A stretch of DNA of 36,845 nucleotides from an uncultured Gammaproteobacteria bacterium (lineage in GTDB: Bacteria; Pseudomonadota; Gammaproteobacteria; PS1; Pseudothioglobaceae). The translations under genes were made by a program, and so were the position numbers. The stretch is taken from contig CALCCK010000060.1 in NCBI GenBank assembly GCA_937899995.1, forward strand, positions 1 through 36,845, written 5' to 3'. Position 1 is the first letter of the stretch; each line of letters starts with the position of its first letter. Shown here piece by piece: positions 17,119 to 27,393 of this stretch. A model generated the notes under the pieces. It searched no databases, was not told where the DNA came from, and saw nothing but the letters and a program-made list of their open reading frames with translations.

Positions 17119-19866
17119 ATGTCACATCAACTCATTCTATTAGACGGATCGGCCTTTCTATTCAGGGCTTATTTCTCTACCCTTTCACAAAATTTAACCA
17201 ACGACGATGGTTTTCCTACGGGTGCAATGTTTGGCGTTATCAATGCGATTAAGCATTTGCAACGAAAATACCCGCAAGCTAAAATCATTGCCATTTTTGA
17301 TGCCAAGGGTAAAAATCATCGACACGAGCTTTATCCACAATACAAAGCCCATCGTAAGCCAGCTGATGAAGAGCTGGTGATGCAGATTGAGCCGTTGTAT
17401 GAAATTATCCGTGCCATGGGTTTTCATTTTATGTGTGTGCCTGGGGTTGAGGCGGATGACGTGATTGCCACCTTAAGTCGTTGTGCAGATGAGAATAAAT
17501 TAAAAACCATTATTGCTAGTGGTGATAAAGATTTGATGCAACTCGTGAGTGACAATATTACCCAGCTCAATATGAAGGGTGATTTGTATGACCAGGCGGG
17601 TGTGATAGAAAAAATGGGTGTACGTCCCGATCAAATTTTAGATTTATTGGCGTTGACTGGCGATAGTGCAGACAATATTCCAGGCGTACCAAGTGTTGGT
17701 CCGAAAACGGCGATCAAGTGGCTAGATCAATTTGGAGGTATTGAAGGCATCAAAACCAATGCAGATCAAATTAACGGCAAAGTTGGTGAAAAATTACGCG
17801 ATAATTTTGAGTTGTTAGATTTGTCTTATCAGTTGGTGCAGCTTAAATTCGATGTTGATTTACCTTGTGATATTCTGACAGATGAGCCTGGCCCAGATAA
17901 TGCTAAATTGGCCAATTTGTTTCAGCAGTATGGATTTTCAATGTGGCTTAAACAGTTAAATATCACGAATGAACCGCCTGCATCAAACTCAGCAGTACAA
18001 GCAACAACCGAACCCTTGGTTAATGTGGTTGAAAACGTGCCAAGTAATGATTTCATGGCTGACTACTCTCAAACGCTGGTATTGGACAGTCAAACTTTTG
18101 AAACATTGGTGCAAAGATTAGAGAAAAGCACGGCTTTTGTTTTTGATTTAGAAACGACTTCACTAGATTATATGAATGCTCAAATTGTGGGCTGGGTATT
18201 TTTAGTAGATAAGGACAGCTTTTATGTGCCGGTTGCACATGATTATTTAGATGCGCCAAAGCAATTGAATTTTGCAGATGTGTTGGAAAAATTAAAACCT
18301 ATTTTAGAAAATTCTGCTATTCATAAAATAGGCCAAAATCTAAAATATGACACCCATGTTTTAGCCAATTATGACCTTTCATTAAAAGGTGTTAGTGATG
18401 ACACCATGGTGAAATCTTATTGCTTAAATTCGGTGGCAACACGGCACAACATGGATGATTTAGCACAGCATTATCTGAATTATCAAACCATTCACTTTGC
18501 TGATGTGGCGGGCAAGGGGAAAAAGCAAATTACCTTTAATCAGGTCGGGCTAGAGCAAGCGTTTCCTTATGCTTGTGAGGACGTAATTGTGACTCAGGAA
18601 CTGAATCAAGTATTGGATGGTGATTTGGCGCAATATCCTAAATTGGCTAAACTGTATCAGACTCTGGAAATACCATTAATCGAAGTATTGGTACGCATGG
18701 AGCGTAACGGTGTAGAGCTAGACGTGAGCGCTTTGAATATACAACAAATTGACATTGCTGCACAAATGAAAGACATTGAATCGCAAGCATTCGAGTTAGC
18801 AGGTGATGCATTTAATTTAGAGTCACCTAAGCAGATTCAACAAATTTTATTCTCTGAAGATGGTTTGGGCTTAGAAGCCAAAAAGAAAACACCTAAAGGC
18901 GCACCTTCTACCAATGAAGAAGCATTAAAGTTGTTAGACCATCCATTGGTTGATTTGATTCTAAGCTACCGTACACTGACTAAACTTAATTCAACCTATT
19001 TGGAGGCTTTGCCCAGGCAAATGGACCTTAAAACTGGGCGATTACATACTTCATATCATCAGGCGGTGACGGCAACAGGGCGCCTTTCTTCTTCCAATCC
19101 AAATTTGCAGAATATTCCCATTCGTTCTGAGCAAGGTGCACGTATTAGAGGTGCTTTTATTGCCGACAAAGGCAACGTGATTATTGCAGCAGACTACTCT
19201 CAGATTGAGCTTAGAATCATGGCGCATATTTCACAAGATGAAAATTTACTAGAAGCATTTAATAATGATGTAGATGTCCATAGTGCAACTGCATCAATGA
19301 TGTTTAATGTGTCGCTTGATGAGGTAACGAAAGATCATCGTCGTAATGCTAAAGCCATTAATTTTGGTTTGATTTATGGCATGAGTGCCTTTGGCCTCGC
19401 CAAGCAGATCGATGTGTCTAGAACAGAAGCCAAAGCTTATATTGATGCTTATTTTGAAAATTACCCAGGCGTTCTGAACTACATGGATAACATCAAAGAA
19501 ATAGCCAAGGCACAAGGTTATGTTGAAACTGTGATGGGTAGGCGCTTATATTTACCACAGATTAATGCGAAGAATAAAATGCTACAACAGCATGCACTAC
19601 GTACAGCAATCAATGCGCCGATGCAAGGATCTTCAGCTGACATCATTAAAAAGGCTATGCTGGATGTTTATCAATGGATTGGCGATGACAACCTTGATAT
19701 TAAAATGATCATGCAAGTACATGACGAGCTGGTTTTTGAAGTGAAAGCTTCAAAGGCAGATGAATTTGCACATAAAATACAAACATTAATGAGTGATACC
19801 TATCCATTAGATATTCCGTTGGTGGTTGATGTAGGTATTGGCGATTCTTGGCAACAAGCACACTAG
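17119..19866 (+). CDS. polA: DNA polymerase I
   Basis: Pol I fills gaps and removes primers in replication and repair. The 915-residue protein has three domains: an N-terminal 5'-3' exonuclease/flap domain (about 1-290, [12 protein letters not shown] and [10 protein letters not shown] and [17 protein letters not shown] blocks), a 3'-5' exonuclease domain and the polymerase domain. The proofreading motif FDLETTSLD keeps both acidic residues (D343, E345), so proofreading looks intact. The polymerase motifs DYSQIELR (692-699), the [16 protein letters not shown] helix and [11 protein letters not shown] (865-875) are conserved. It stands just upstream of argS, with a five-base gap. Confidence 0.97.
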   Translation: MSHQLILLDGSAFLFRAYFSTLSQNLTNDDGFPTGAMFGVINAIKHLQRKYPQAKIIAIFDAKGKNHRHELYPQYKAHRKPADEELVMQIEPLYEIIRAMGFHFMCVPGVEADDVIATLSRCADENKLKTIIASGDKDLMQLVSDNITQLNMKGDLYDQAGVIEKMGVRPDQILDLLALTGDSADNIPGVPSVGPKTAIKWLDQFGGIEGIKTNADQINGKVGEKLRDNFELLDLSYQLVQLKFDVDLPCDILTDEPGPDNAKLANLFQQYGFSMWLKQLNITNEPPASNSAVQATTEPLVNVVENVPSNDFMADYSQTLVLDSQTFETLVQRLEKSTAFVFDLETTSLDYMNAQIVGWVFLVDKDSFYVPVAHDYLDAPKQLNFADVLEKLKPILENSAIHKIGQNLKYDTHVLANYDLSLKGVSDDTMVKSYCLNSVATRHNMDDLAQHYLNYQTIHFADVAGKGKKQITFNQVGLEQAFPYACEDVIVTQELNQVLDGDLAQYPKLAKLYQTLEIPLIEVLVRMERNGVELDVSALNIQQIDIAAQMKDIESQAFELAGDAFNLESPKQIQQILFSEDGLGLEAKKKTPKGAPSTNEEALKLLDHPLVDLILSYRTLTKLNSTYLEALPRQMDLKTGRLHTSYHQAVTATGRLSSSNPNLQNIPIRSEQGARIRGAFIADKGNVIIAADYSQIELRIMAHISQDENLLEAFNNDVDVHSATASMMFNVSLDEVTKDHRRNAKAINFGLIYGMSAFGLAKQIDVSRTEAKAYIDAYFENYPGVLNYMDNIKEIAKAQGYVETVMGRRLYLPQINAKNKMLQQHALRTAINAPMQGSSADIIKKAMLDVYQWIGDDNLDIKMIMQVHDELVFEVKASKADEFAHKIQTLMSDTYPLDIPLVVDVGIGDSWQQAH

Positions 19867-19871
19867 AAGCT

Positions 19872-21572
19872 ATGAAAGAACAAATACAAACCCTATTAAC
19901 TCAAAGTTTAGAAACCTTAGTGACTAATGGCGTATTGACTGAAGTGCCGGACAATGTCCGTATTGATCACTCTAAAGATAAAGCACAAGGTGATTTTGCC
20001 TCTAATATCGCTATGATGCTTTCTAAGCAAGCTAAATGCTCACCGCGTGATTTGGCTCAGAAAATCATTGATAATCTGCCAGATTCTGTAAAAGTGGACA
20101 AGGTAGAAATCGCTGGCCCAGGCTTTATTAATTTCTTTATGTCACAAGGCTCGAATGCTTCGGTTATTAATCAAATCATTGACCAAGGTAAAACTTTTGG
20201 TTTATCCAATATAGGTGCTAAGCAGCGTATATTGCTTGAATTTGTATCGGCCAATCCAACCGGTCCGCTGCATGTTGGTCATGGTCGAAGCGCTGCTTAT
20301 GGCGCTACCGTGGCTAATTTATTGCGCGCAGTTGGCTTTGAGGTAGATAACGAATATTATGTGAATGATGCAGGTCGTCAAATGGATATTTTGGCCACAT
20401 CAGTTTACTTGCGTTATGTTGAAACAGATAAATTCCCAGACAATGGTTACAAAGGTGATTACATTTTTGATATTGCTAAACAAGTCAATGGCATTGATAA
20501 GTTAGATATTTTCTCAGATGTCCATGCTGATGAAAAAGACGGTGGCGACAAAGAAAAGCACATTGATGATCTGATTGCGAACTGTAAAGCACGGTTGGGC
20601 GATAATTATAAAGTAGTATTTGATTTGGCTATTGAGAAAATTCTTGACGGTATTAAAGTTGATTTAAGTGAATTTGGTGTTGAATACCAACAGTGGTTTT
20701 CTGAGCAATCACTAGTCGATAGTGGTTTATCAAAAACCACAGTTGAGGCGTTGCAAGCTTCTGGCCATATTTATGAAAAAGACGGCGCGCTTTGGTTTAA
20801 AACCACAGATTTTGGTGATGATCTTGACCGAGTCGTAGTGCGTGATAATGGCATACACACTTATTTTGCTTCGGATATCGCCTACCACTTAGAAAAGTTC
20901 GAACGTGGTTATGACAAAATTATTAATATTTGGGGTTCGGATCATCACGGTTATATTGCTCGAGTTAAAGCCTCTATTAAGGCGCTTGGGTTTGATGAAA
21001 GCAAGTTAGAAATTCTATTGGTGCAATTTGCTAATTTGTATCGAGGCGGTAAAAAAGTTGCTATGTCGACACGTAGTGGCTCATTTGTTACTTTAGAAGA
21101 ATTACGAAAAGAAGTCGGCAATGATGCGGCACGTTTTTTCTACATATTACGCAAATCAGAACAGCATATGGACTTTGACCTTGATCTGGCCAAATCTAAA
21201 AGCAATGAAAACCCAGTGTTTTATATTCAATACGCCCATGCGCGTATTTGCTCGGTACTGAAGCAAGATTCTGGCGATGTAACAACGATTGATTTGTCAT
21301 TACTTAATAACGAAGTAGAAAGCACTTTGATTAAACAATTGAATCGTTACAAGGATGTGGTGCAGTCTTCAGCACTTAATTACGAACCTCATGTGCTGGC
21401 GTATTATTTACGTGAATTAGCCGGTGATTTCCATAGCTATTACAACAACAGTGAATTTTTGGTCGAAGATATCACGTTACGAAATTCTAGATTATTACTC
21501 ATTAGTGCGGTGAAACAAGTCATTTCCAATGGATTAAATTTACTCAGTGTGAATGCGCCTGAGTCAATGTAA
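19872..21572 (+). CDS. argS: arginyl-tRNA synthetase
   Basis: ArgRS charges tRNA-Arg with arginine. From ATG 19872 the protein has 566 residues. An upstream in-frame TTG at 19848 would overlap the polA end and has no support. The class I signature is HVGH (134-137, within [13 protein letters not shown]), and the KMSKS-equivalent loop is MSTRSG (from M398), as in other ArgRS proteins. The C-terminal helical anticodon-binding domain is complete. A gap of only five bases to polA suggests co-transcription. Confidence 0.96.
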   Translation: MKEQIQTLLTQSLETLVTNGVLTEVPDNVRIDHSKDKAQGDFASNIAMMLSKQAKCSPRDLAQKIIDNLPDSVKVDKVEIAGPGFINFFMSQGSNASVINQIIDQGKTFGLSNIGAKQRILLEFVSANPTGPLHVGHGRSAAYGATVANLLRAVGFEVDNEYYVNDAGRQMDILATSVYLRYVETDKFPDNGYKGDYIFDIAKQVNGIDKLDIFSDVHADEKDGGDKEKHIDDLIANCKARLGDNYKVVFDLAIEKILDGIKVDLSEFGVEYQQWFSEQSLVDSGLSKTTVEALQASGHIYEKDGALWFKTTDFGDDLDRVVVRDNGIHTYFASDIAYHLEKFERGYDKIINIWGSDHHGYIARVKASIKALGFDESKLEILLVQFANLYRGGKKVAMSTRSGSFVTLEELRKEVGNDAARFFYILRKSEQHMDFDLDLAKSKSNENPVFYIQYAHARICSVLKQDSGDVTTIDLSLLNNEVESTLIKQLNRYKDVVQSSALNYEPHVLAYYLRELAGDFHSYYNNSEFLVEDITLRNSRLLLISAVKQVISNGLNLLSVNAPESM

Positions 21573-21583
21573 CGATAATATGT

Positions 21584-24500
21584 ATGAGTGATCAGGCACA
21601 AAGAGATCAAGCCTTAGATACCACACAATCTTATATTGTTCAAGCCCCTGCTGGTTCAGGCAAAACTGAATTACTAACGCAACGATACCTTAAATTACTA
21701 ACCACTTGTTCAGAGCCTGAGAATATCATCGCCATGACCTTTACCAATAAGGCAGTTGATGAATTAACGGAACGGGTTCTATCGGCTTTAAAGTCAATCG
21801 ACCAACCTCGACCAGAGGAGTCGCACAAGCAAGTTACTTATGATTTAGCGCAAATTGTGATGCTGCGCTCAAATGAGCGAAATTGGCAATTATTAAACAA
21901 CCCCAAGCGTTTAAAAATATCCACCATTGATGGCCTATCTAGTTTGATTAGTAGTCGTTACCCCTCTAGGGCGCAGTTAGTACCACGCCAAATTATGGCA
22001 GCGCAATGGCAACGCAATCATGCTTATAAACAAGCTGCAATGCAAACCCTGTTATTGGTCGATGATCTGCAGCACGGCAAAGCAATTGCCCATTTATTAT
22101 TGTATTTGGATAACAATGTAGAGAAATTTTACCGCTTAGTTACGCACATGCTGTCTAAGCGCGACCAATGGCTGATGCGATTGTATCAGGGTGAAGCGTT
22201 AGATGCCAATGTTCTAAAAAATAGCGCAGAGAAGATTATCACTCAGCATTTGTCTTATTTAGAGCAAGTGGCTAAGCCATATTTGGGTCAATCATTTTTT
22301 AATCTAATGACATCAAGTGCTGATGGTGAACAAGCTCAAGTTAGCAAACTACCGGGTCACCAGTTGGCAGATTTGGCCAAGTGGCAGGCGATTGAATCTC
22401 TGTGTTTAAACAAAAAAGGCCTATGGCGCAAAAAATTAGATAAAAATTGTGGCTTTCCTGTTGAGTTGAAGGTGCAAAAAAATGCGTTAATGGAGCATCT
22501 GCAAGTATTATCAACGCAAGATTCATTTCGAGAGTTGTTGCACCAAGTGACGCAATTACCTGCACTTGATTTTTCTCAAGCGCAGGAAGATACATTGGCG
22601 GTGATTGCACAGGTATTAAAGCTTTGTGTTGCACAGTTAAGCTTGCATTTTGAACAAAAACAAGCGCATGATTTTATTGAGGTGGCTCTGAATGCTAACC
22701 AAGCGCTGGATGACCGATCTAGCGTTAGTGATATTGCTTTGTTTTTAGATTATCAGCTACAACATTTGTTGATTGATGAGTTCCAAGACACTTCTACTTC
22801 ACAGTTTAATACTATTGAGAGGCTGATTAAGCATTGGCAACCAAATGATGGTAAAACCTTATTTTTGGTGGGCGACCCTATGCAATCGATTTATCGATTT
22901 AGAGAGTCTCAAGTAGGATTATTTTTACAAGTTAAAGTAAGTGGTATTGCTAATATTAAACCTGCTTCGTTATTATTAAGAACAAATTTTCGTTCATCTA
23001 AGAGCATCGTAGAAGGTAATAACCGATTTTTTCAAGACATTTTTCCCACTCATGAGGACATCTATCAAGGTGCTATTTCTTATTCATCTTCTCAAGCTGC
23101 TTCAAATAAAACACAGTATCAAGCGATTAATTTTCATCCTTTTACTAACGATCAATTCACACAAGAGGCGCAAACAGTATTGGGCATTGTACAATCCACT
23201 TTGGCTGAGCACCCTACTAATAAGATAGCGATATTGGTCAGAAGTCGAACACATTTGGTAGAAATCACTCCTTTGTTAAAGCAGCATAATATTGATTTTG
23301 AATCGTTAAAAATTACCCCGCTCAAAGATCATCTATTAACACGAGATTTATTCTCACTGGCGCGGGCGCTAATGCATCTTGGTGATAAATTGGCCTGGTT
23401 AAGTGTATTACGTTCGCCTTGGTGCGGGCTGACGCTGAATGATATTTTGATTTTATCAGCAGAGGATAGTCCAATTATTTATGCACAATTAACTAACGAA
23501 AAAACTTTAGCACAATTGAGCCAAGATGGCCAAAAAAGAGCACAACATTTGCAACTATGCTTACAAAAGGTTTTAGATAATCAGGGTCGGTTTAATTTTG
23601 TTGAATTACTCACTTTTGCGATTGACCAGCTTGGTATCACTCGAGCATTGTCACAATCTGATACGTTGATTAAAGACCAATTTTTGTCTATTGTTAATAC
23701 CTGTGAGCAACAACAATCATTAGACATCGAAACAATTAAAGCTGCCCTAGATGAATTATACGCACCGAGTGAAAAAGCGAGTGTAAAACTCATGACCATT
23801 CACCAGTCTAAAGGTTTAGAGTTTGATACAGTGATTATGCCGGGGCTTGGACGTGGCGCCCGAAACGACGACTCACCGATAATGCACATGAAAGAATTTT
23901 CTGACCAGTCTTTGTTGTTAGCCCCTATTAAATCATCGCTTGATACGGATGAGGGGCAAACATATACGTATTTAAAATTTATTGAGGCACAACAAAATAA
24001 ATTTGAAACTATGCGCTTGCTTTATGTGGCGATGACACGTGCTAAACACCAGTTGCATTTATTAGGCCATGTTAATCAAAATCATCAAACTTTGAAGAAG
24101 AGTCTGTTAGCATTGCTTATGCCGTTTTATCAAAATTTATTTGATCAAATACCAATATCCCATACACAAGTTGAAGCGCCTAATCAGGCGCCTTCTTTAC
24201 AGCGACTCAAACAAATAGAAACACCACCAATCAAGGAACAAGAACCAGGTGAAATACTCGAATATCAGCAAAATTTTGAACGCTTATTTAAAAGTTTGTT
24301 GGGCACTTTAATTCATCAATATTATGAAAGAGGTTTGTTTAATCCAAGTGCAGATAATATTAAAGCTAGACTGCTTGAAATCGGCACACCGCTAAATGAA
24401 ATTGATCAATGGCAAGGCTTTATATTAAAATTACTTAATAACACCAAATGTGACCCACAATTTGAGTGGCTGTTTAAGGATCGATCTTCGACATTAGTTG

Positions 24501-24760
24501 AAGCTGAATTTGTAATAGATGAACGCATGATTACAATCGATCGATTGTTTATTGAAGACGATGTTTTATGGATTATTGATTTTAAAACAGCAGAGCCTTT
24601 GGCTGATGAGTCGCTTGATCAGTTTATACGCCGGCAGAAATCACAACACGCTAAGCAATTAATGTTTTATAAAGAAGCGCTAACAGACGTTTACAATAAC
24701 ACCATTAAGTGCGCGCTTTATTGTCCTGCAGTGAGTCAGCTGGTTGAAATAACGCACTAA
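21584..24760 (+). CDS. addA: AddA-type UvrD-like helicase/nuclease
   Basis: This is an SF1A (UvrD/RecB-like) DNA helicase with a C-terminal PD-(D/E)XK nuclease, as in AddA, which processes double-strand breaks. The 1058-residue protein has Walker A APAGSGKTELL (A23-T28 core), Walker B LLIDEFQDTS, the GDPMQSIYRFR motif, the TIHQSKGLEFDTV motif, the YVAMTRAKHQ motif and a nuclease motif with D999 and K1001 (IIDFKTAEP). The length and domain order match AddA. AddB (the partner with the Fe-S nuclease) would usually sit directly upstream, but argS is there. It could work with a distant AddB or as a stand-alone helicase-nuclease. ATG 21584 follows 11 bases after argS. Its 3' end overlaps thiE (opposite strand) by 56 bases. 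Confidence 0.85.
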   Translation: MSDQAQRDQALDTTQSYIVQAPAGSGKTELLTQRYLKLLTTCSEPENIIAMTFTNKAVDELTERVLSALKSIDQPRPEESHKQVTYDLAQIVMLRSNERNWQLLNNPKRLKISTIDGLSSLISSRYPSRAQLVPRQIMAAQWQRNHAYKQAAMQTLLLVDDLQHGKAIAHLLLYLDNNVEKFYRLVTHMLSKRDQWLMRLYQGEALDANVLKNSAEKIITQHLSYLEQVAKPYLGQSFFNLMTSSADGEQAQVSKLPGHQLADLAKWQAIESLCLNKKGLWRKKLDKNCGFPVELKVQKNALMEHLQVLSTQDSFRELLHQVTQLPALDFSQAQEDTLAVIAQVLKLCVAQLSLHFEQKQAHDFIEVALNANQALDDRSSVSDIALFLDYQLQHLLIDEFQDTSTSQFNTIERLIKHWQPNDGKTLFLVGDPMQSIYRFRESQVGLFLQVKVSGIANIKPASLLLRTNFRSSKSIVEGNNRFFQDIFPTHEDIYQGAISYSSSQAASNKTQYQAINFHPFTNDQFTQEAQTVLGIVQSTLAEHPTNKIAILVRSRTHLVEITPLLKQHNIDFESLKITPLKDHLLTRDLFSLARALMHLGDKLAWLSVLRSPWCGLTLNDILILSAEDSPIIYAQLTNEKTLAQLSQDGQKRAQHLQLCLQKVLDNQGRFNFVELLTFAIDQLGITRALSQSDTLIKDQFLSIVNTCEQQQSLDIETIKAALDELYAPSEKASVKLMTIHQSKGLEFDTVIMPGLGRGARNDDSPIMHMKEFSDQSLLLAPIKSSLDTDEGQTYTYLKFIEAQQNKFETMRLLYVAMTRAKHQLHLLGHVNQNHQTLKKSLLALLMPFYQNLFDQIPISHTQVEAPNQAPSLQRLKQIETPPIKEQEPGEILEYQQNFERLFKSLLGTLIHQYYERGLFNPSADNIKARLLEIGTPLNEIDQWQGFILKLLNNTKCDPQFEWLFKDRSSTLVEAEFVIDERMITIDRLFIEDDVLWIIDFKTAEPLADESLDQFIRRQKSQHAKQLMFYKEALTDVYNNTIKCALYCPAVSQLVEITH

Positions 24761-25307
24761 TCATTGCCACAGCATCACACCCTGAATCAAACGCCTGATG
24801 TTGGTTGCTAAAGTCAATACCGCCAATGCCAACAATGGGAATAGTAAGCACTTGTTTTGCTTGAGTGATGACATCGAGCGAACATTGGGGGGCATCAGGT
24901 TTGGTTTGTGATAAAAACAAAGCGCCAAAAGCCACATAGTCAGCACCTTTATTTTGTGCAGTTTTGGCTAGTTTGAAATCATTATAGCAGGACACGCCAA
25001 TCACGGCATCATCACCCAATTGTTGTCGAGCGGTGAGAATAGAAGCATCATTTGCTCCTAAATGTACACCATCGGCATCTATTTTTTGCGCCAGGTTAAT
25101 ATCATCATTGATGATAAATAAAGTATTATGTCTTAAGCACAGCTGCTGTAATTGTTTGGCTTCATTGAGTTTGATTGAGGCATCAGTTATTTTATGACGA
25201 TATTGCAGTATGCTAATTTTATGCATAACCATGGCTTTTTCTATAGCATCAAGCTCGAGTATTTTGTTGGGCGTGATAGCATAAATGCCAGAAATTTTTT
25301 GATTCAT
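24705..25307 (-). CDS. thiE: thiamine-phosphate synthase
   Basis: ThiE couples the pyrimidine (HMP-PP) and thiazole-phosphate halves of thiamine. The 200-residue TIM-barrel protein has DGVHLGAND, the YVAFGALF strand, SQTKPDAPQC and the VGIGGI motif, all typical of ThiE. ATG 25307 lies only eight bases from the divergent lptC start. Its end overlaps the 3' end of addA. The thiamine diphosphate it makes is the cofactor of the transketolase at 1366, but nothing shows a regulatory link, and no TPP riboswitch was seen. Confidence 0.93.
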   Translation of the reverse strand: MNQKISGIYAITPNKILELDAIEKAMVMHKISILQYRHKITDASIKLNEAKQLQQLCLRHNTLFIINDDINLAQKIDADGVHLGANDASILTARQQLGDDAVIGVSCYNDFKLAKTAQNKGADYVAFGALFLSQTKPDAPQCSLDVITQAKQVLTIPIVGIGGIDFSNQHQAFDSGCDAVAMISALFQPADSLQDNKART

Positions 25308-25315
25308 GAATAGAT

Positions 25316-26260
25316 ATGAACTTTCAGTTTAGAAGTAATTTAATTATCACCTTATTCATTATAGTGATTATTGGTGTTACGTGGATTTTGATAGAATTAT
25401 TATCCGATTCATCTGGCGAAGTAGGTCCAGCGTTGACTGAAAATGAGATTGTGTCACAAGAAGTGTCTTATTTAGAAAAAATTAATCAATTCTCTTTGCA
25501 AGAATTTGACGATCGTCAAATTCTTTCTCATTTTGTTGAAGCGAAAAGTTATTTTAATTTTAAAAATCGCCCTGCTTTATTGTTAGAACCTAGGGTGACT
25601 ACCTATGATGAATCAGGAAAAGTAAACTATGTATTAAGCGCTCAACGAGCGAATTATTTAGACAGTGGTGAAATTAAATTCACAGAAGAAGTAGATATCC
25701 GCTCTAGTGGCGGTGTTACTCATAAAATAAATACAGAAGAGCTTATTATTGGCATAAAAACAGACGACTTAGTGAGTCATAAAAAAGTGACATATCTAGG
25801 TGAACGAGGAAAGATTATTGCTCAAGGGATGCACATGCATACCAAGCAAGATAAACTGAAGTTAACTGGGAAAACGATAATCTATCAAGATGGCGGGCAA
25901 AGAATATTAACCAAAAATTTGTATATTGATCAGTCTAATGGAAAGAAACATTATTATTCTAAGGAGGATACATCGTATTTGGCCAAATATAACAAGATTT
26001 ACTCATCTGGCATTGACCTCAATATGCAAACAGAGCTATTAACGCTTGCTGGAAAGGTTGAGATATTGCAAAAATCAGGCTCTAAAATTAATACCAGAAA
26101 TCTGAGCATTGATCAATCAAAGGGTGGCGAAGTGTATCGAACCAAAGAAAGTATTCGTTATCAATCTAAGGTGGCTGATATTAGTGCAATTGGTATGCAT
26201 TATGATGCAAAGAACCAAAAGATAAAATTAACAGGCGGTGTTGTAGGTCGTTATGAATAG
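25316..26260 (+). CDS. lptC: LptC-like LPS export protein with extra C-terminal repeats
   Basis: LptC is the inner-membrane protein that passes lipopolysaccharide from LptBFG to LptA. This 314-residue version has an N-terminal membrane anchor (residues about 8-28), an LptC-type domain (LEPRVTTYDESGKVNYVLSA at about 90-110) and then three repeats of about 61 residues. Markers that recur at this spacing are INTEEL/ILTKNLYIDQS/INTRNLSIDQS (138, 197, 258) and GMHMHTK-LTGK/GIDLNMQ-LAGK/GMHYDAK-LTGG (171, 232, 293). E. coli LptC has 191 residues, so about 120 residues are extra. The repeats resemble the beta-taco strands of the Lpt family. It is followed by lptA with an eight-base overlap; lptB is not next. 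Confidence 0.8.
   Translation: MNFQFRSNLIITLFIIVIIGVTWILIELLSDSSGEVGPALTENEIVSQEVSYLEKINQFSLQEFDDRQILSHFVEAKSYFNFKNRPALLLEPRVTTYDESGKVNYVLSAQRANYLDSGEIKFTEEVDIRSSGGVTHKINTEELIIGIKTDDLVSHKKVTYLGERGKIIAQGMHMHTKQDKLKLTGKTIIYQDGGQRILTKNLYIDQSNGKKHYYSKEDTSYLAKYNKIYSSGIDLNMQTELLTLAGKVEILQKSGSKINTRNLSIDQSKGGEVYRTKESIRYQSKVADISAIGMHYDAKNQKIKLTGGVVGRYE
25721..26257 (+). repeat. three tandem ~61-codon coding repeats within lptC
   Basis: Repeat units lie at approximately 25721-25900, 25901-26083 and 26084-26257. The repeat is clear at the protein level (a [IR][NL]T.[NE]L motif and a G[MI]-x8-L.LTG[KG] motif with 59-61 residue spacing) but is diverged at the base level. Confidence 0.6.
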
Positions 26261-26738
26261 AGTTTTTTTGATTTATTTATATTGTGCATCTTTTAGTGCA
26301 TATGCACTGCCTGATGATGCGAAGCAGCCTATTCGGGTAAAGGCCTATACTGTGGTAATTGATGAGCGTAAAGGTCTGAGTACTTATACTGGTGATGCCA
26401 AAGTTTCACAGGGTTCTTTGATGCTGAGTGCCGATAAGATTGAACTATATAGTAATCAGAAAGAAGTGACCAAAGTCCTGGCAATAGGTAGCAAGAAGAA
26501 GCTTGCTTATTACAAGCAAAATCAGCCGAATCGTCCTCGTTTTATTGAAGCTAGAGCTATTAAAATCAATTATCTAATTAAAAAAGAGTTTGTACAGTTG
26601 CGCGGTAAGGCTCGCTTGATACAGGGGTTTGATGTGTTTAGTGGTGGCACACTTGATTACGACATTAAAAATGACAAAGTTATTTTAGAACAATCAAAAG
26701 ATGGAAAGGAACGAGTCAAATTTAAAATTAAATTGTAG
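26253..26738 (+). CDS. lptA: LPS transport periplasmic protein LptA
   Basis: LptA forms the periplasmic bridge for lipopolysaccharide between LptC and LptD. The 161-residue protein begins with a probable signal peptide (residues 1-18, cut after AYA), followed by the OstA-like domain: IRVKAYTVVIDERKGL, the GDAKVSQGSLMLSADKIELY strand and the VQLRGKARLIQG strand, which are typical for LptA. The start overlaps the lptC end by eight bases. In most gammaproteobacteria lptB and rpoN follow; here a CBS protein does instead. Confidence 0.9.
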   Translation: MNRVFLIYLYCASFSAYALPDDAKQPIRVKAYTVVIDERKGLSTYTGDAKVSQGSLMLSADKIELYSNQKEVTKVLAIGSKKKLAYYKQNQPNRPRFIEARAIKINYLIKKEFVQLRGKARLIQGFDVFSGGTLDYDIKNDKVILEQSKDGKERVKFKIKL

Positions 26739-26761
26739 TTTGTAATACTACGCGGTAGAAT
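26733..26761 (+). promoter_or_regulatory. weak candidate promoter for the CBS gene
   Basis: TTGTAG (26733-26738), a 17-base spacer and TAGAAT (26756-26761) lie before the twin-CBS gene. The -35 matches only at TTG, so this is tentative. Confidence 0.35.
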
Positions 26762-26801
26762 AACAAATCTATTCGTTCATTAATTTACACGGAGAAAGAT
26801 C

Positions 26802-27245
26802 ATGCAAGTAAAAGACATTATGTCAACTAACGTTAAAACCGTTACCTCAGATCAACTGGTTAAAGATATTGCCATTATGATGGTAATGGATCACATTAGT
26901 GGCGCACCTGTGGTTGATGATGACAATCAACTGGTTGGCATCATCTCTGAAAAAGACATATTACAACACATGTTTCCTAAGCTAGACGAAGTCATGAGTG
27001 ATACATATTTTGACTTTGAAAACATGGAGCACAATTACAAAGACACCATGAACGTTAAGATTGGCGAACTGATGACTAAAGATGTTTCTAGCATTGATCT
27101 TAATGTGCCTTGTTTAAAAGCAGCAAGCATTATGTGGCTTAAAAAGTTCAGAAGAATCCCAGTTACTCACAACGGTAAACTTGTGGGAATCGTTAGTATT
27201 GGCGATGTACATCGTGCGATTTTTAAATCGTGCATGACGTCATAA
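26802..27245 (+). CDS. twin CBS-domain protein
   Basis: The 147-residue protein consists of two CBS domains (about residues 1-57 and 84-140) with the motifs VKDIMSTNVKTV, SGAPVVDDDNQLVGIISEKDIL and GELMTKDVSSI, RRIPVTHNGKLVGIVSIGDV. CBS pairs bind adenosine nucleotides (AMP, ATP, SAM) and often sense energy state. No partner domain is attached, so it is a stand-alone sensor or regulator of an unknown target. A GGAG ribosome-binding site supports ATG 26802. It lies about 150 bases upstream of sat, which uses and makes adenine nucleotides; this is suggestive only. Confidence 0.85.
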   Translation: MQVKDIMSTNVKTVTSDQLVKDIAIMMVMDHISGAPVVDDDNQLVGIISEKDILQHMFPKLDEVMSDTYFDFENMEHNYKDTMNVKIGELMTKDVSSIDLNVPCLKAASIMWLKKFRRIPVTHNGKLVGIVSIGDVHRAIFKSCMTS

Positions 27246-27277
27246 ACACGCCTTTTCTCGTTAATTCTTGACCTTTT

Positions 27278-27298
27278 TACTCTGTTTTTAGCAGAGTA
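27278..27298 (+). promoter_or_regulatory. hairpin between CBS gene and sat
   Basis: Perfect 7-bp stem TACTCTG/CAGAGTA with a seven-base loop. There is no downstream T-run on either strand, so it is not a standard terminator. It may be an mRNA 3' end or a binding palindrome in the region upstream of sat. Confidence 0.3.
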
Positions 27299-27357
27299 TC
27301 TCTTAGGGGGTATATTAAAATATCACCATAAAATAATGCGTTAAAAATGCCAGTCGG

Positions 27358-27363
27358 TATAAT
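27358..27363 (+). promoter_or_regulatory. -10 element of sat
   Basis: TATAAT at 27358-27363 lies 31 bases before the sat ATG, with no good -35 at 17 bases. The promoter may depend on an activator or may be weak. Confidence 0.4.
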
Positions 27364-27393
27364 TTAGCCTTTTAAATTAATCTAGGGTTAGAC

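Noticed and set aside
24700-25310. TPP riboswitch for thiE
   Set aside because: The divergent lptC start leaves only eight bases upstream of thiE, and no conserved THI-element sequence was seen.
27268-27273. TTGACC considered as the -35 of sat
   Set aside because: No -10 hexamer lies 16-18 bases downstream; the TATAAT at 27358 is far too distant.
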